DNA of 64,000 bases from Bryoerythrophyllum caledonicum. Its lineage: Eukaryota > Streptophyta > Bryopsida > Pottiales > Pottiaceae. The notes below the pieces were generated by a model. That model did no database searches. It was given only the letters and a program-made list of their open reading frames with translations, and had not been told where the DNA came from. Below, piece by piece: positions 11,096-21,794 of the stretch (its first letter is position 1; each line of letters starts with the position of its first letter). The DNA lies in assembly GCA_963971425.1 (NCBI GenBank), contig OZ020524.1, positions 6,868,417-6,932,416 of the forward strand, in the 5' to 3' direction. Made by a program: the position numbers and the translations under genes.

Positions 11096-11246
11096 TGTTG
11101 ACGACGTGTCAACCACGTATTCGCCTTCGTGGCAGTGGGTAAATTGATTTACCTCGAGTCATGGTCAAACTAGGGTTGACCCTTATCGGACGGACAACAG
11201 CCTCTATCGGACGGACATTTGGACGGACGGACGGCCGAACAACCCT

Positions 11247-11254
11247 GGTGCTTG
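11247..11254. repeat. Target-site duplication, right (GTGCTTGC)
   Basis: It is identical to 8302-8309. Removing 8310-11254 gives the predicted empty site. Confidence 0.8.
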
Positions 11255-11329
11255 CTGTTGTTTTTAGTCCTACTTTTACCGATTCTTGTCATTGCATCTC
11301 GTTGGCTGGCAGCCAACAGTTTTTTGCAG

Positions 11330-12250
11330 CGAACTACTGACTTAGCTTATCGTATTTGTGCTCTGCGGGCAAAAGCAACTATGATTGAGTTTGTGCGCGA
11401 GGAAGCTGACGTTGCTATCGCGAAGGAGCGCGTAAAGAACATGTAATTTCTTCCGCAGTCGCCTAGTGTACCTAATCGAATCACGTGGCCTCATCAGTTT
11501 GGTTCATCATTTGGGGCTACTCAGCTTGGAGATAATTTAGCGCCGCCCCCGGAGGTCGTGGAACGCGATGATTTTGCTCGTGCTGCTTTGGAGGTAGTGG
11601 AAGACTTTGTGGTCCATTCCACCCAACCATCCAGTTCACGGAATGCGTTGGTAGTGTTTGATTTATCGGACGACGAGATGTCGGATCGTGATATCGGGTT
11701 GAATGATGACAAGGCTAGTCTGGACCATCCGATTACCCCGATTGGCAAAGGACATCAGTCTACTGTGCCAGATGTGTTGCCTACAGTAGTGGAAGAAGCA
11801 ATGCATGCTGGTTCTGTGGTCATCAATATGGCCGAGCAACCCCAAGTTGAAATAGTCGTCTGGGCTGTGTGCACATATGTGGCACGTCCTAAGGCAAAGA
11901 CCGTCCATCCTCTTAATCTCGCGATGGACCCTGCTGCTCGGAGACCGATTACTCCCGATTTTGGCGTCGTCCAGCCGGGACCTCAAAAAGAAGTTCCCGT
12001 GATTTCTACAGGTACTGACGTCCCTCATGGAAGCCCTAAAGCAAAGAGGTCGAAGATAAGCAGCAAAACTTTTGGATTGAAGCGGCCGAAGTCTCCCTTG
12101 GCAAAGATGAAGGGTTCCATTGCAAAGCGCGGTGCAAGAAGCAATTCTTCTTCAAGACTAGGCACGCTAATGACCCCCAATGGCGAAGATCTCCCCAACG
12201 AGCCCCTGTCTCCTCACGTAGATCGCGCAGGCAATCCATCCGGAGTTTAG
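11330..12250 (+). CDS. Coding-like exon, low-complexity protein
   Basis: It follows a strong 3' splice site (TTTTTTGCAG, ends 11329), with a palindrome copy at 11300-11319 just before it. The frame reads an alpha-helical charged start (RAKATMIEFVREEADVAIAKER), meets one TAA at 11444-11446, then stays open to 12250. The second part is Ser/Pro-rich with acidic and basic patches (LSDDEMSDRD, PKAKRSKISSK, KRPKSPLAKMKGS), as in disordered nuclear proteins. It could be the 3' end of the gene interrupted at 8.2 kb or the start of the FCP1-like gene that follows. No family is recognised. Confidence 0.4.
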
Positions 12251-12443
12251 TTTGTTAGTTAACTTACTGTTGGTTCAGAATTTAGTGACCTAGCATGCAA
12301 CTAATTTTTTGAAATATTTATAAACCCTTTATGATTCTGTGCTCAAGTGCATTGCTATTTCTATGTTTGATTTTATGAATTATTCTCTGACCTTGTCTTA
12401 TCTTTCGGGTTGGTCCGTCGGCTGGCAACCGACCTAGGATCTA

Positions 12444-13388
12444 ATGTCCTATAAATGGTCTTTCTTTAAATCAGCTGATCAGGGGACTAGTACTTCTGTA
12501 TTTGCTGCTTCTGGTGCTGTGGAGCAGGTTGCTGCTAATCTAGAATCCGAAGCGTTTGAGCACATGATTCAGGTGGGTTTGACACCCCTCAAAGATTACT
12601 TCCTTGTACTTGAATTCAATGGTTTGGTTCTCACACATGGCACTGACCGTGTTACAAAGTTCCGGCCTCACACCCAAGAATTTCTCAAGTATTGTGTTGA
12701 TAATTTTACTATCGTGATTTGGAGTTCTAAAAGTCCGGCTAGAGTGGGGACTCTTCTTAACGACCTGCAAAATTAGTTCGAATACATTCTTCACAGAATC
12801 AAATATGACATCTTCGATAATATCCATTGAGATGTAGCTTGGTATATTGTCGATGGCAAGAAATTCTACCTTAAGAGGCTATCAATGCTATTTTTTAGTT
12901 ATGGGGAATTGATAGGAAAAGGAGCCAATAGAGCCAACACCCTCTTGATTGGCGTTCATCCGTACTCGAACGTCAAGAATTCTCCATATAATGCCATATA
13001 TCCAATGCCCTACACTCTCACTTCAACTGAGACTGCCGACGAGAATTTGGAAGCTCTCTCGGTAATAACTACCTTTCTGAGTGCGATGAAGGAATTGGGT
13101 TGGACCGTTCCCGAATACACCTCAACAATGGACCACCTTATCATGGTGAAGAAGTTCGCCAAGCCCTTTCGGAGTGACAAGCCTCGTCGTCCTCGTCCTG
13201 AAGTTGCGAATCCGGAATTGAATGATGAGCTCTCAGCCAGCGTGGATACGGTCGTGCCTGATGTTGTTGTTGTCGCTACTCTGCTTCTCGGCCATAGGAT
13301 GACCTTCCTTGAACCTAAGCCTGTCGACCCTTGGAAGACTGTGCTAGTAGCCGACCCAGGAACCCTCGATTGCTTCCAGGACAACTAG
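12444..13388 (+). pseudogene. FCP1/SCP-like HAD pseudophosphatase, copy 1
   Basis: It is one frame with two internal stops (TAG at 12774-12776 and a TGA near 12828). FCP1-family HAD motifs are present in order: the beta-1 strand YFLVLEFNGLVL (where active enzymes have LDLDGTL), VIWSSKSP (motif II region), and NTLLIGVHPYSNVKNSPYNAIYPMPY (in place of the LLVDDSP...PxNAI motif). Both nucleophile-loop aspartates are changed (to Glu and Asn) and the motif III/IV Asp pair is Gly-Val. The fold is probably kept but phosphatase activity should be lost. A basic Pro-rich tail follows (DKPRRPRPE). It is the first of four related domains in a row. Confidence 0.6.
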
Positions 13389-13716
13389 AGTGGGAGCAGT
13401 TTGTTTGGTGCTTTCCAAGCAAGAAGCATCCAAGGTCACTTCCAAGTAGATGTTAGGTCAATCCGTCGGCTGCCAGCCGACGCTGCAATTGATTCCATTT
13501 CTTTTCGTGACTTTTGTCATGATTATGGAAATATATTTTTGAGTTCGCACAGTGATATTATCTTTGTGTGAATGTTTACCCATAATAAACATCGCTTGTA
13601 ATTATCTCAACTTCCTATGCACTTGATGGTTTCTTAATTCATGCATCGTCATCCATTCATTTCTCTACGTTAACTCTGAAGTTGGCGATGCAAGTGAGTG
13701 GTCTTTATCGCTCCGC

Positions 13717-14382
13717 ACCGGTCCATCTGAGAAGGTCAATAAGTACTTCCTTGTCCTATCTTTGAACGGTCTCTTGATGGCTCAAGGTGTTGGAGCCGAC
13801 AGGAAATGGCATACCATCTTCCGGCCGATGCTGAAAGAGTTTCTTGAGTTCTGTGTTTCCAACTTCACTATGGCAGTTTGGAGTGACCAATCCAGCTCTT
13901 TTCTGAAATTACAAATGATAGCTCTTGAAGGACAGTGTGGCATTGTTAGACAAACTAGACATCGTTTCCACAAGAGTTTCTGCGACACAGCAACGACATC
14001 GTTCAATGGTCGGACTCTTTATATCCGCAGGCTTTCTACCCTGTTTTTGCATCCGTCCGGCCTGTTAGGCACAGGAGCAAATAGCCTAAACACTCTTCTT
14101 CTCGACTGCTGTCGTTTTGCTAATGTCCGGAACAATCCCCTCAATGTCATGCATCCACTGATGTTCGATCTGACTTCAAAGGAGACCGTGAAGAATGTCG
14201 TTCTTTGTGGTGTCGTTCAGTTCCTTTCCGATTTGCTTTCAACGGGATTGTCTGTTCCTGAGTATGTTTGTGAGAACATAGATTTGACCGGATATCCTCG
14301 TCTTTGGACCGATGACGCAAAGTGGGCAGAATACGTCAAAGCTTACCCCAGCTCGATGCGTCTCAACATTTCTTCCTCATAG
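13717..14382 (+). CDS. FCP1/SCP-like HAD pseudophosphatase, copy 2
   Basis: The open frame extends upstream of the first obvious start to include KYFLVLSLNGLLM, the counterpart of the catalytic LDLDGTL strand with Ser and Asn in place of both Asp. AVWSDQSS matches motif II and NTLLLDCCRFANVRNNPLNVMHP matches the C-terminal Asp motif, keeping one Asp. There are about 220 codons without a stop, so this is the best-preserved copy. The spacers on both sides (13463-13482 and 14391-14409) hold palindrome copies, so it may be one exon of a larger gene spanning the whole array. Confidence 0.55.
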   Translation, partial: TGPSEKVNKYFLVLSLNGLLMAQGVGADRKWHTIFRPMLKEFLEFCVSNFTMAVWSDQSSSFLKLQMIALEGQCGIVRQTRHRFHKSFCDTATTSFNGRTLYIRRLSTLFLHPSGLLGTGANSLNTLLLDCCRFANVRNNPLNVMHPLMFDLTSKETVKNVVLCGVVQFLSDLLSTGLSVPEYVCENIDLTGYPRLWTDDAKWAEYVKAYPSSMRLNISSS

Positions 14383-14550
14383 GATAGCAACGTTGGCTGG
14401 CAGGCAACGCCCTTGAATGTTCATTTTGTCAGACCTTTATTGACTTGTTGTATTACAATTTTCTTGGTAATAAAGCTCTTTCGTTTTTTGAACAATCATT
14501 TGTGATTGGTGCCTCACTGAATCCATGCATGTCTGCTTTATTGACTTTAG

Positions 14551-15586
14551 ATGCAAAATTCATTCCTTGAAGTCGGAAATTTCGCACCAACTTGCCGTCG
14601 TGACTGATCCGGGAGACATTGACTTGACGGACATCTCCCCGCGCTTCAGCGGCTTCCAGTCACTATTGGGAGATTACGAGAGACTGGAGCATCAAGACAT
14701 CCCTGGTGCCTTTTGCGGTCGTGGATATCATGTCGATTATGGCCAATGCTCACTTGAGCGTGGCGGGGAGCGTGCAGTTGTATTCAAACCTGCTGTTGTA
14801 GTTGAGATCGTGTCACTAATGCATTATGGGAATGTCGTTGTCGTTTCCGGCTCCACCCGCTGTCACATCGAGGAGGTAGACATCGACGATTTTGTTTCGG
14901 ATGGTGCTTGTCCTATCTCTGTCAATGTCGTCGGCTCCCAGCCGACACCTTTTTCTACTTCAGTTCACGCTGCCGAGCTCAGCTCCGATGTGGTTCCTAG
15001 GAACATTCAGGTGGGTCCTTCAAGCTACTACCTCGTCCTTGAAATAAGGGGGCTTCTTCTCGCCAGAAGTTTTGTTTGTCGTGGCAATGCTAAGAGGAAG
15101 AGCTTTCATCATAAATCTAGGCCTGGGCTTCAAGAGTTCCTTGCTTTGTGCCAGTCGTCCTTTTCGTTGGCCTTTTGGTCAACCGATAAGTCTAGAGATA
15201 TCCATCGACACATGGATCACTTGTTCGATGTTTTCCCCAACTTGCGAAAGGACACAAAAGTGTTGGGCACTACCTACTGTGATTCCTTCGCGGCCAAGAA
15301 TCCCACGACTTTAGTTGCGCCGTTGCTGAAGAGGTTGGCCTGTTTGTTTTCTGATAGGTGCTATTTGATCGGGCCTGATGCAAATGAGCGGAACATGCTT
15401 CTCGTTGATCCCTTTCCTCTCCAAAATATCCTCAATAGCCTCTATAATAATGTTTATCGTTCTCTATTTAAATATAATATTCCAGAGATCTCAGTGCCTG
15501 GTGTCGTGAAGGAAATCACTAGATGTTATAACAGGATTAAAAAAAGAGGGGAAAGAGAATGGTTAGGGCCGAAGGTGAAGACATGA
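14551..15586 (+). CDS. FCP1/SCP-like HAD pseudophosphatase, copy 3
   Basis: The frame opens after a plausible acceptor (GACTTTAG at 14550) and ends at 15584-15586. The first part (about 120 codons) is unrecognised. A stretch ending CTTTTTCTACTTCAG at 14963, preceded by a palindrome copy at 14928-14946, looks like an in-frame intron end. The HAD part then reads YYLVLEIRGLLL (both catalytic Asp lost), LAFWSTDKSRDIH (motif II) and NMLLVDPFPLQNILNSLYNNVY (one Asp kept). It ends in a basic tail. It is a likely pseudophosphatase like its neighbours. Confidence 0.55.
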
Positions 15587-15684
15587 CTAGCGGATTCATC
15601 CTCAATTACGCAGTCATACTTCACCAAATAGCATCTTTATCTTAGAGGGTCTTTTACTGCCTCTTGTCACTAGCTCAGGGCTTA

Positions 15685-15845
15685 GGAGCGTCCACCAGCT
15701 CGTTTTCCTGCTGATTCCAGCAGTCCCCTGACCACGCGTGCGCCAGCCGCTCTGACAACCCAAGGAATCGAACCCGGACCGGCGACGTGCAACGAAATGC
15801 TCAGCCAGCCGAATTGAGCCGCGGTCGATGACAGTACGTGGGCTC
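15685..15845 (-). repeat. tRNA-derived SINE-like sequence
   Basis: On the minus strand a perfect pol III B box (GGTTCGATTCC within GGTCCGGGTTCGATTCC, 15759-15775) lies about 35 nt after an A-box-like TGGCTGAGCAT. No full cloverleaf can be drawn, so a SINE or a tRNA relic fits better than a tRNA gene. Confidence 0.4.
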
Positions 15846-17660
15846 TAATGGTATTTAAGCCATTTTCTAACGCTTCTAAGATCAAAAAACCTAAACAGAG
15901 TGTTATAGTAGTTTAGTTTGTAGTAAAAGTAAGAAATGCTAGTGTTTAGAGTCAAGTTAGAGGGAAGAAAATAGGGGCAGCTACTTGTTGGCATTGTAGA
16001 TAAGAGATAAGAGGGAATCTAGGCTTATGTGGGAAGTTATGGACAAGAATTGGAGGTAAATTGACTTAGGTGACCAAATTTTGGTCAAAGAAGGAGGCTT
16101 GAAGGCGTGGGCTGATGTTTATTCTTGACTTTCTTGCCCTTCTCCCCCGCTTGAGCTCTTCTCCCAAGACTACAAATAGCCTCAGGTTTCTGCTTGTTTC
16201 ATCGCGAGTTTTTGGAATTTTATTGTCAGTTTTTAGAGTGTTGTTCTTCTTGTTGTTAGCTTTCCAGTGATGTATCACACGCTCTAATCGGAGTTGTAGT
16301 GAAGCCGTGGTGCGGATTTGAATAAAGAGGGGTTTAGAAATTGAGGCAGTAATGTATAAATACTTTGAAGGAGTGGTGTTCCGCGATCATTGTGAGTTTG
16401 ATAGTGAGATTTTGAGGGTAGTATTAAAATTGTCTTAGGAAGCTTGTATCAAAATCTTAGATCCATTAGGACTATAATCTAAAAGTTATGAGGTAAATTG
16501 TAACCGGGGTTTTGAGAGGGATTCAAGGGCAGAACTTGGTGTAAGGAAACTACGCTTTGGGAGATTATTGATAGAGTATTTAGGATTGATTTTTTGTGGA
16601 AGTGTTCTTTGTTGTATGAGTGACTTATGTACAAATTTTGAGATCTTTGTCTGTAATAGAATAGGAGTGATAAAGAGTTGAAGTAGGGGGGGACCTGATA
16701 TTAGAGGCAGAGGAGTTTGAGGCCATGGATCTTATTGAGAATTGATCCAGTAATAGTGAAAATTGGTACATACCTTCTTAACAAGATTATAAAGGTTGTG
16801 TCAAAATCCTAGAGTCATTGGATATGTAGATAGAAAGTTATGTGAAAATTAGTGGTGGGATTTTTAGGGGCAGCGTTTGAAGATAGGAACTCCTAGATTA
16901 AAAATGTTATGGAGATAGACTAGAAGCAAAAGAAAGGCATAATAGCCATTTTTTATGTTTTTTGAAGCCATACATACAAGATAAGTCTTGCACTTAACTA
17001 CCTAAATGAAAAAAAAAGACCCTGTGTTTCCTAAAACAAAGTTTCTCAACACGACACCGGGATGCAACCGTATCTCTTGAGTGCGTTAATTCCCTCTCTC
17101 TTGGGACTTTTGAAGTCTGGAGTCAATGTTTAGGAGTATTGCTCTTCAAATTGGAAATTCGGAACTTCTCGAGTGTACCCTGGGTCGTTTCAACATCAAA
17201 AGTACAGGAAGGTCATCTTTCCCCACGCCTTGGGTTTCGACGCGCCATACTGTCCCGATGAAGTGGTATCCAAGCTTTTAATTGCCTACTCGAACTGAGT
17301 ATCCATTTTTTCTCCAATGGGCTTTTCCGAGTTTCTTTTCCTCTTTACTGCTATTGACAATCAGAAACTGATCCTATATTACCTTGTAATTTCTTAATTT
17401 TTGCGATCTTAAGATATGTTTTCTCATTCCAGTTTTCCTGTGTGCATGTATTTGTCTGTGCTTCATCTCTTATGATGGTCCTGTGCGTTGTTATGCATAG
17501 CCGATGGTATAGTGTTTTCATCCGTCCTTAATATTCGACATCATGACGATTGTCTTATTTTTTATTTTCCAAGGGTCATCCTTTTATTTCAAATGCTTAT
17601 ATGGAACCCCTTCACCGTATTGAAACTGTGTTGTCTTCTATGTCAATGGGCTCCTTTGCT
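15846..17660. other. AT-rich spacer within the FCP1-like array
   Basis: I see no coding sequence. The open frames at 16066-16278 (-) and 17488-17688 (+) are short and resemble nothing I know. Confidence 0.4.
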
Positions 17661-17674
17661 TTGTAAAACCACGT

Positions 17675-18250
17675 GTGCCAACTTCTAGTTCTTGCACTCG
17701 TGAGAATATAGTTCGCCGGCCGGGCCTGAAAAAGCTTTTTGATATGTTGTTCCCGTGCTTTAACGTCGCGTTTTGGTCAACGTTGCCGATGGAGGAGTTA
17801 CAACTAGTCTTGCGGCATATTCTTCCGGTTGGTGTTATGGATAGGCTGTCATTTGTCTATAGCAGACATGAATTAGCGCACAGCATGAATTTCCCTTGGA
17901 GTTACAAAACGATGTCTATTCTTTCTAAGAAGAATTCTACGCATTCTGTCTGCCTGCCTCATCAAGTTCTATTCGTGGATGTGAACCCAAGGTCTCTCCG
18001 AAAAAACCCCGACAACATTTGTTATATTCCCTGGTTGTTTAAGGGTCATTTGAGCCTTCGAGACGATGATCAAGTTATTCCTAACGTGGCGACCGACATC
18101 CTTCCCTTCATTCATCCGCTCCACAGATTTTCAAGCATCGGTGAATATTTGAAGCAAGCACATCGACCTGGTCAGTCTCATTGGGCGGGTTCAAAGGCGC
18201 GTGAGTATGGGCGCACAATTGTCCGATGGGACGAAATCGAATGGTATTAG
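17675..18250 (+). pseudogene. FCP1/SCP-like HAD domain, copy 4 (N-terminal part missing)
   Basis: It contains RPGLKKLFDMLF, VAFWSTLPMEEL (motif II region) and VLFVDVNPRSLRKNPDNICYIPWLF (C-terminal Asp motif, one Asp kept), then a basic Trp-rich tail. The strand that would carry the nucleophile Asp is absent from the ORF, and I could not find it in any frame just upstream, so this copy is truncated or has an unseen upstream exon. Two palindrome copies (18261 and 18469) follow. Confidence 0.5.
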
Positions 18251-18724
18251 GTGTTCTTCTTTGGCTGCCAGCCGATGGTCTTCAAATTAGTTTTTGTCCG
18301 TGATTTGAAGGATGCATTTTGTAAAGTTCATGAAAGTGAACATTTGTGTTGTGTAATTTGATTTAGAGTGTTCATGTACGTGTCATTAGTTTCCGATCAA
18401 CTTTATTCCGGGATGGTTTTCTTCTAGGCAGTTGTATTTATTAGTTCTCGAGATCTCAACTTTTTGATTGGCTGCCAGCCAACAGTGTAATTTGTTTTGA
18501 TCAATAAACGTCTCTTTTTTGCAACTGGTATTTCTTTTTTTTGAACATCGAGTTTGTCCATTGAGTTTTTCTTGCTTTATTACTTTGGCCTCTACTGCTT
18601 GCCGACTGTATTTTTTTCTCAATGACTTGTTTGTGACTCGTTTTCATTTGTGGACTTTGTTTTGTCCTTATTTAGTTAAATATCCGTTTTAAGTGCAAAA
18701 AAGACACAAACCCCAAACCGCTTA

Positions 18725-18854
18725 TGAAATGTGGACATCAGAAAATTTGGCATGGAAAGATATACCTCAAGATAGCATCCAAAAGTTGATTTCTACAATG
18801 CCAAATCGAATGGAAGCTGTGATAGTAGCTAAAGGCGGTAGCATTAGATGGTAG
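18725..18854 (+). pseudogene. Tc1/mariner transposase C-terminal fragment
   Basis: The frame reads WKDIPQDSIQKLISTMPNR and then VIVAKGGSIRW before a TAG. This is the typical C-terminal end of Tc1-family transposases (WxxIPxxxIxxLIxSMPxRxxxVIxAKGG). Nothing upstream is recognisable, so it is a fragment. It resembles the C-terminus of the copy at 28496-29514. Confidence 0.65.
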
Positions 18855-18859
18855 TGGAT

Positions 18860-19755
18860 GTACCACTTTCTTTCAATGTAGTTTACAATGAACACAATAC
18901 AACGTATTGTTTGTGTTATAAGAGGCTTCTACATTATTGTAACTTTCTAATGGTACTTTACATGACTACCTCTGTTCATATATTTTTGTAATACATGAGC
19001 TTCTTTTCCTTTGCAATGAATGTACTTGAAATATATTTAATAAACTCACTAAAGTCATATAGAGGAAGATTTTACCTAGATAGTGAAAGTTTTGTAATAT
19101 GAAAGAAGTGGAAAATAATGATTCCTAAACATATGTGCAATCAAATTCAAGAAAACCATCACATTTATTTTTCAATCAAACTACATGTAAACCCATGAAA
19201 AACAAATAAAACAATTCACCAAAAATAGAGTTATTAGTTTTGGACATTGAGATTTCTCATGTTGGATAAGAATCCATAAAGTTATAGTTTTAATAGAATA
19301 ATCTTGATAGGATACTTTTACAACAGGTTTTAAGCAAAAAGTTCAAAGGACTTCATTATGGGGTTGCAAGACATATTGGAGGCCATTGTATAAGAAAAAC
19401 CTCGATATTGGCCCTCCTTGCCGAATCAGAGCATGCCTAACACTTGTGGATTTGAGGTCCTTGAATGTGGCTTTTAGTTGGACCATGGAAAGGTGTTGCA
19501 GATGTTTTGCCCACTAGTTCTCAAAATCCGATACTCAACTTCTCTTTAAGCCAATAAGACACAAGAACAAGTGAAGAGTGACGTTGAGGGCAAGAATGTG
19601 GGCACTCTATAAAAACCTCCCAATTGACTACAGTTCTGTAATTACAAGGACTCTCGGAAAGTATAGAGTGCTTGAGAGTGTTGGGGGGAAACATGTAGAG
19701 TGATCTCTAGCTCGCTACAATGGTTTGTTTCTTTTTCAGGGGACGTTTGAGTGGA
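18860..19755. other. AT-rich non-coding stretch
   Basis: No gene or clear element is seen. Confidence 0.4.
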
Positions 19756-19759
19756 TTAT

Positions 19760-19955
19760 TGGCGATGCTTTTAGTTATTTTACCCAAATCACAGTGGTTG
19801 GGACACAATGGATAACACGTAGGTATTACATGGATATCACCTTGGTATTACAATGGTGTCACCTATGCATTACATAAGTATCATCTAGACAAATCTTTTA
19901 AATTTTCCAAGATTTTTGGACAATCTCCATTGTGAATTAATTATGTACGAAACAA
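19760..19955 (-). repeat. Dispersed repeat family 'CTAGGTGATACC', copy 1
   Basis: The reverse complement matches 34115-34262 and 53708-53905 along its length: a shared start (TTTCGTACATAATTA / CACAATGGAGA), then AAGATTTGTCTAGGTGATAC and several degenerate TAGGTGATACC units, then CCATTGTGTCC. Looser relatives of the TACCTAGGTGAT motif occur at 20040-20120 and 42740-42835. It is an unclassified non-coding repeat. Confidence 0.6.
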
Positions 19956-20749
19956 ACCAACACGTAGGATACTAGTTCACTATAATTTTTTTTAAATAAT
20001 GAAACTTAGCCAAAATGTTGCCCATTTAGCCAAAATGCTGACTACCTTCTGATATGATATCCAGGTGTAATACATAGGTATATCATGGGAGTTGTAGGAT
20101 ATTACCTAGGTATCTCCAGGTAAGTCAATGTTTTATCTTTTAGGAATGCACAAACTATGTCATATTGAATACATGTTTAAAAGAAGAATATATTGTTCTA
20201 AAGCCGTTCCATTATTTTAACCTCTTTATTTATTTTCCCCTCCACTCTATGTCGTTTAATAAATATTTTTTATCCTTTTATATATAAATGTAATGGAACA
20301 TAAAATAGAATCTTATTAGGACGTAAGTTTTTATTTATTGTAATTATGATATATTGAAGTAAAATGATTTTTTTAATATGTTAGCTTTACTAAATTTAAA
20401 TAATAGTTGGTTGATTTTAATATGCAAACAAGATTGTCCTTTGGCCAAGGATTCAAGGTTGTTCTTTCCACGCAACTCTTGAATTAAATTGAAGTTACTT
20501 ATATTACATTAGATTTAAATGTTTTAAATTTGCATGAATAGAGATTATATATATTATGTTATAGAGTGATTTTATTGTCACCATGTATACTTGAGATTAA
20601 CTTTTAAAAATTACTCTTATTTAATTTTTTTACAACACCCTCTACTCATCATTTTTTTGCATCCATTATATTAATATTGAAATTGGTGTTGTTTATTATT
20701 CTTTGACAATAAACTGATTATGGTGTGTTTTAAGTTGGCTTGTATAAAT

Positions 20750-21005
20750 TGGATATTTGGAAGTACATAATGATATGTAATATTTTCTCCTTGCCACAGG
20801 GCATTAATTGGAGATTTCCTCTCCTTTTATGATTGTCTTTCAAGATATAAAATTTGACAATTTTATATTAATTTCAGTAATATAAAAGTTATCACAAACT
20901 TCATGTGAGAAATACAATAGAATTTAATATACAAGGAATATTGAGTACATTTATAAAAGAAATAACATATATTTCACACTGCATGACTACACTAGGCATG
21001 TATAA
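20750..21005 (+). repeat. Dispersed repeat, partner of inverted copy at 32590-32870
   Basis: It shares AATATTGAGTACAT, AAGAAATAACATATATTTCACACT and the preceding AT-rich stretch with the reverse complement of 32590-32870. The two copies flank the nested gypsy region in opposite orientation. Confidence 0.6.
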
Positions 21006-21079
21006 GATATGGTCAGCTTAGTCATTTGACTTTAATAGTTTTATTTTAGACTATAATTTATTTTAATTTATAGTTTCTT

Positions 21080-21554
21080 TTATTTTTCTTTTACTTTAAA
21101 CTAGGATATATATAGGAGTCGAGATCAAAGAATTCTTTAATCTAGAGAACGCATCTCCTTGAAGTTCTAGTTCACCTCTCTTAGTATTGCCCATGTACTC
21201 ATCTTGATAATCCATGTTTTTCCCAATTTTCAACTTGAACCTTTTTCCCTAGTTTCCGATTTCTTATCCTTGAGATTTTTCGTGATTAAACTCATCATGA
21301 GTATAACAGCTAGAACCTTCTTATTAGAGTGTGGGTTATCCCTCTTCTTGAAGGTGTACTAGTGTTTTAGAGATTGCAGATTATCCTCCTTTAATCTAAC
21401 ATCTCTTTCACCATAGTATTGGAGCCTCATTCTTCTTGTCTGAGAAAAAACCATCCCTCTTCTTGAAGGTCAAGTCACATGCATATTAGAGGTTGTGGAT
21501 TACCCTCCTTTAACGAATATTGTATTATAGGATCATTCATTTTTGTCTTTTAGT
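21080..21554 (+). repeat. Candidate 5' LTR end and leader of the gypsy element
   Basis: The stretch before the gag start has the Leu/Phe-rich pseudo-repeats and the TATTGGAGCC motif (about 21416-21426) that resembles a shortened initiator-Met tRNA primer site (TTGGTATCAGAGCC) in plant gypsy elements. The assignment is by resemblance only, and the LTR boundaries are not visible. Confidence 0.35.
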
Positions 21555-21794
21555 ATGGCTGAAGCTCAAGAATGTAGTATGCTTCAATCTTCCAAAATTA
21601 GGTTAAACACAATTTTGAGCTTTGTCTTCTTTATTAGTTCAAACTGCGGCGATTGATAGAGTCATTGAAAGGCATTATAAGCCTCAAACTTACGTCCAAG
21701 AAGAAGCAATTGCGTCCATGGTTCCACAAGAACCACTTCTCATCAACAAAAGGAGCATTCTCTTAGTCTTTTAGAGAAATTCGATGGCACATGC
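21555..21794 (+). pseudogene. Gypsy gag, N-terminal fragment
   Basis: ATG at 21555 opens MAEAQ; frames then shift, ending in LEKFDGTC at 21794, a motif that precedes the capsid core in plant gypsy Gag proteins. The rest of gag resumes at about 23950. Confidence 0.5.

Larger units (their letters stand above)
8310..11246 (+). mobile_element. hAT-like transposon carrying a kinase gene
   Basis: Its ends are CAGGGTTGT (8310-8318) and ACAACCCTG (11238-11246), a perfect 9-bp terminal inverted repeat. It is flanked by a perfect 8-bp duplication GTGCTTGC (8302-8309 and 11247-11254). CAGGG-type ends with an 8-bp duplication are the hallmark of hAT transposons. Inside each end lie GGACGGAC-type short repeats, then GC-rich arrays in inverted orientation (left 8505-8614, right about 10560-11095), then a kinase gene in the centre. 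No hAT transposase is visible, so the element is non-autonomous unless the transposase lies in the 200-N gap. It contains no copy of the palindrome that fills its surroundings, which fits insertion from elsewhere. Confidence 0.8.
816..18486. repeat. Dispersed 15-21 bp palindrome family (at least 16 copies)
   Basis: The best copies read CGTCGGCTGCCAGCCGACG: arms of 7-10 bp around one base. Copies start at about 816, 2089, 2856, 3724, 5289, 5391, 5421, 5451, 6910, 11300, 12415, 13463, 14391, 14928, 18261 and 18469, with weaker ones near 5117, 5219 and 5240. Most are inside introns (2020-2112, 5271 to about 5485, 6848-6976, the intron ending at 11329, the intron ending at 14963) or in spacers just 3' of an ORF. 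Two copies (11300 and 18469) carry paired changes on both arms (TTGG...CCAA) that keep the symmetry. I found none from 18.5 to 64 kb, and none inside the hAT element. Confidence 0.8.

Noticed and set aside
10553-11142. Four long overlapping ORFs rich in Pro, Ala and Arg
   Set aside because: They are by-products of the 21-bp repeat array, whose unit is a multiple of three and lacks stops.
15685-15845. A functional tRNA gene
   Set aside because: The B box is good but no complete cloverleaf can be drawn.
816-18486. The palindromes as transcript-end hairpins of an integrated giant virus
   Set aside because: Some giant viruses end transcripts in hairpins, but here most copies are inside introns, no viral hallmark gene is present, and the genes are plant-type.
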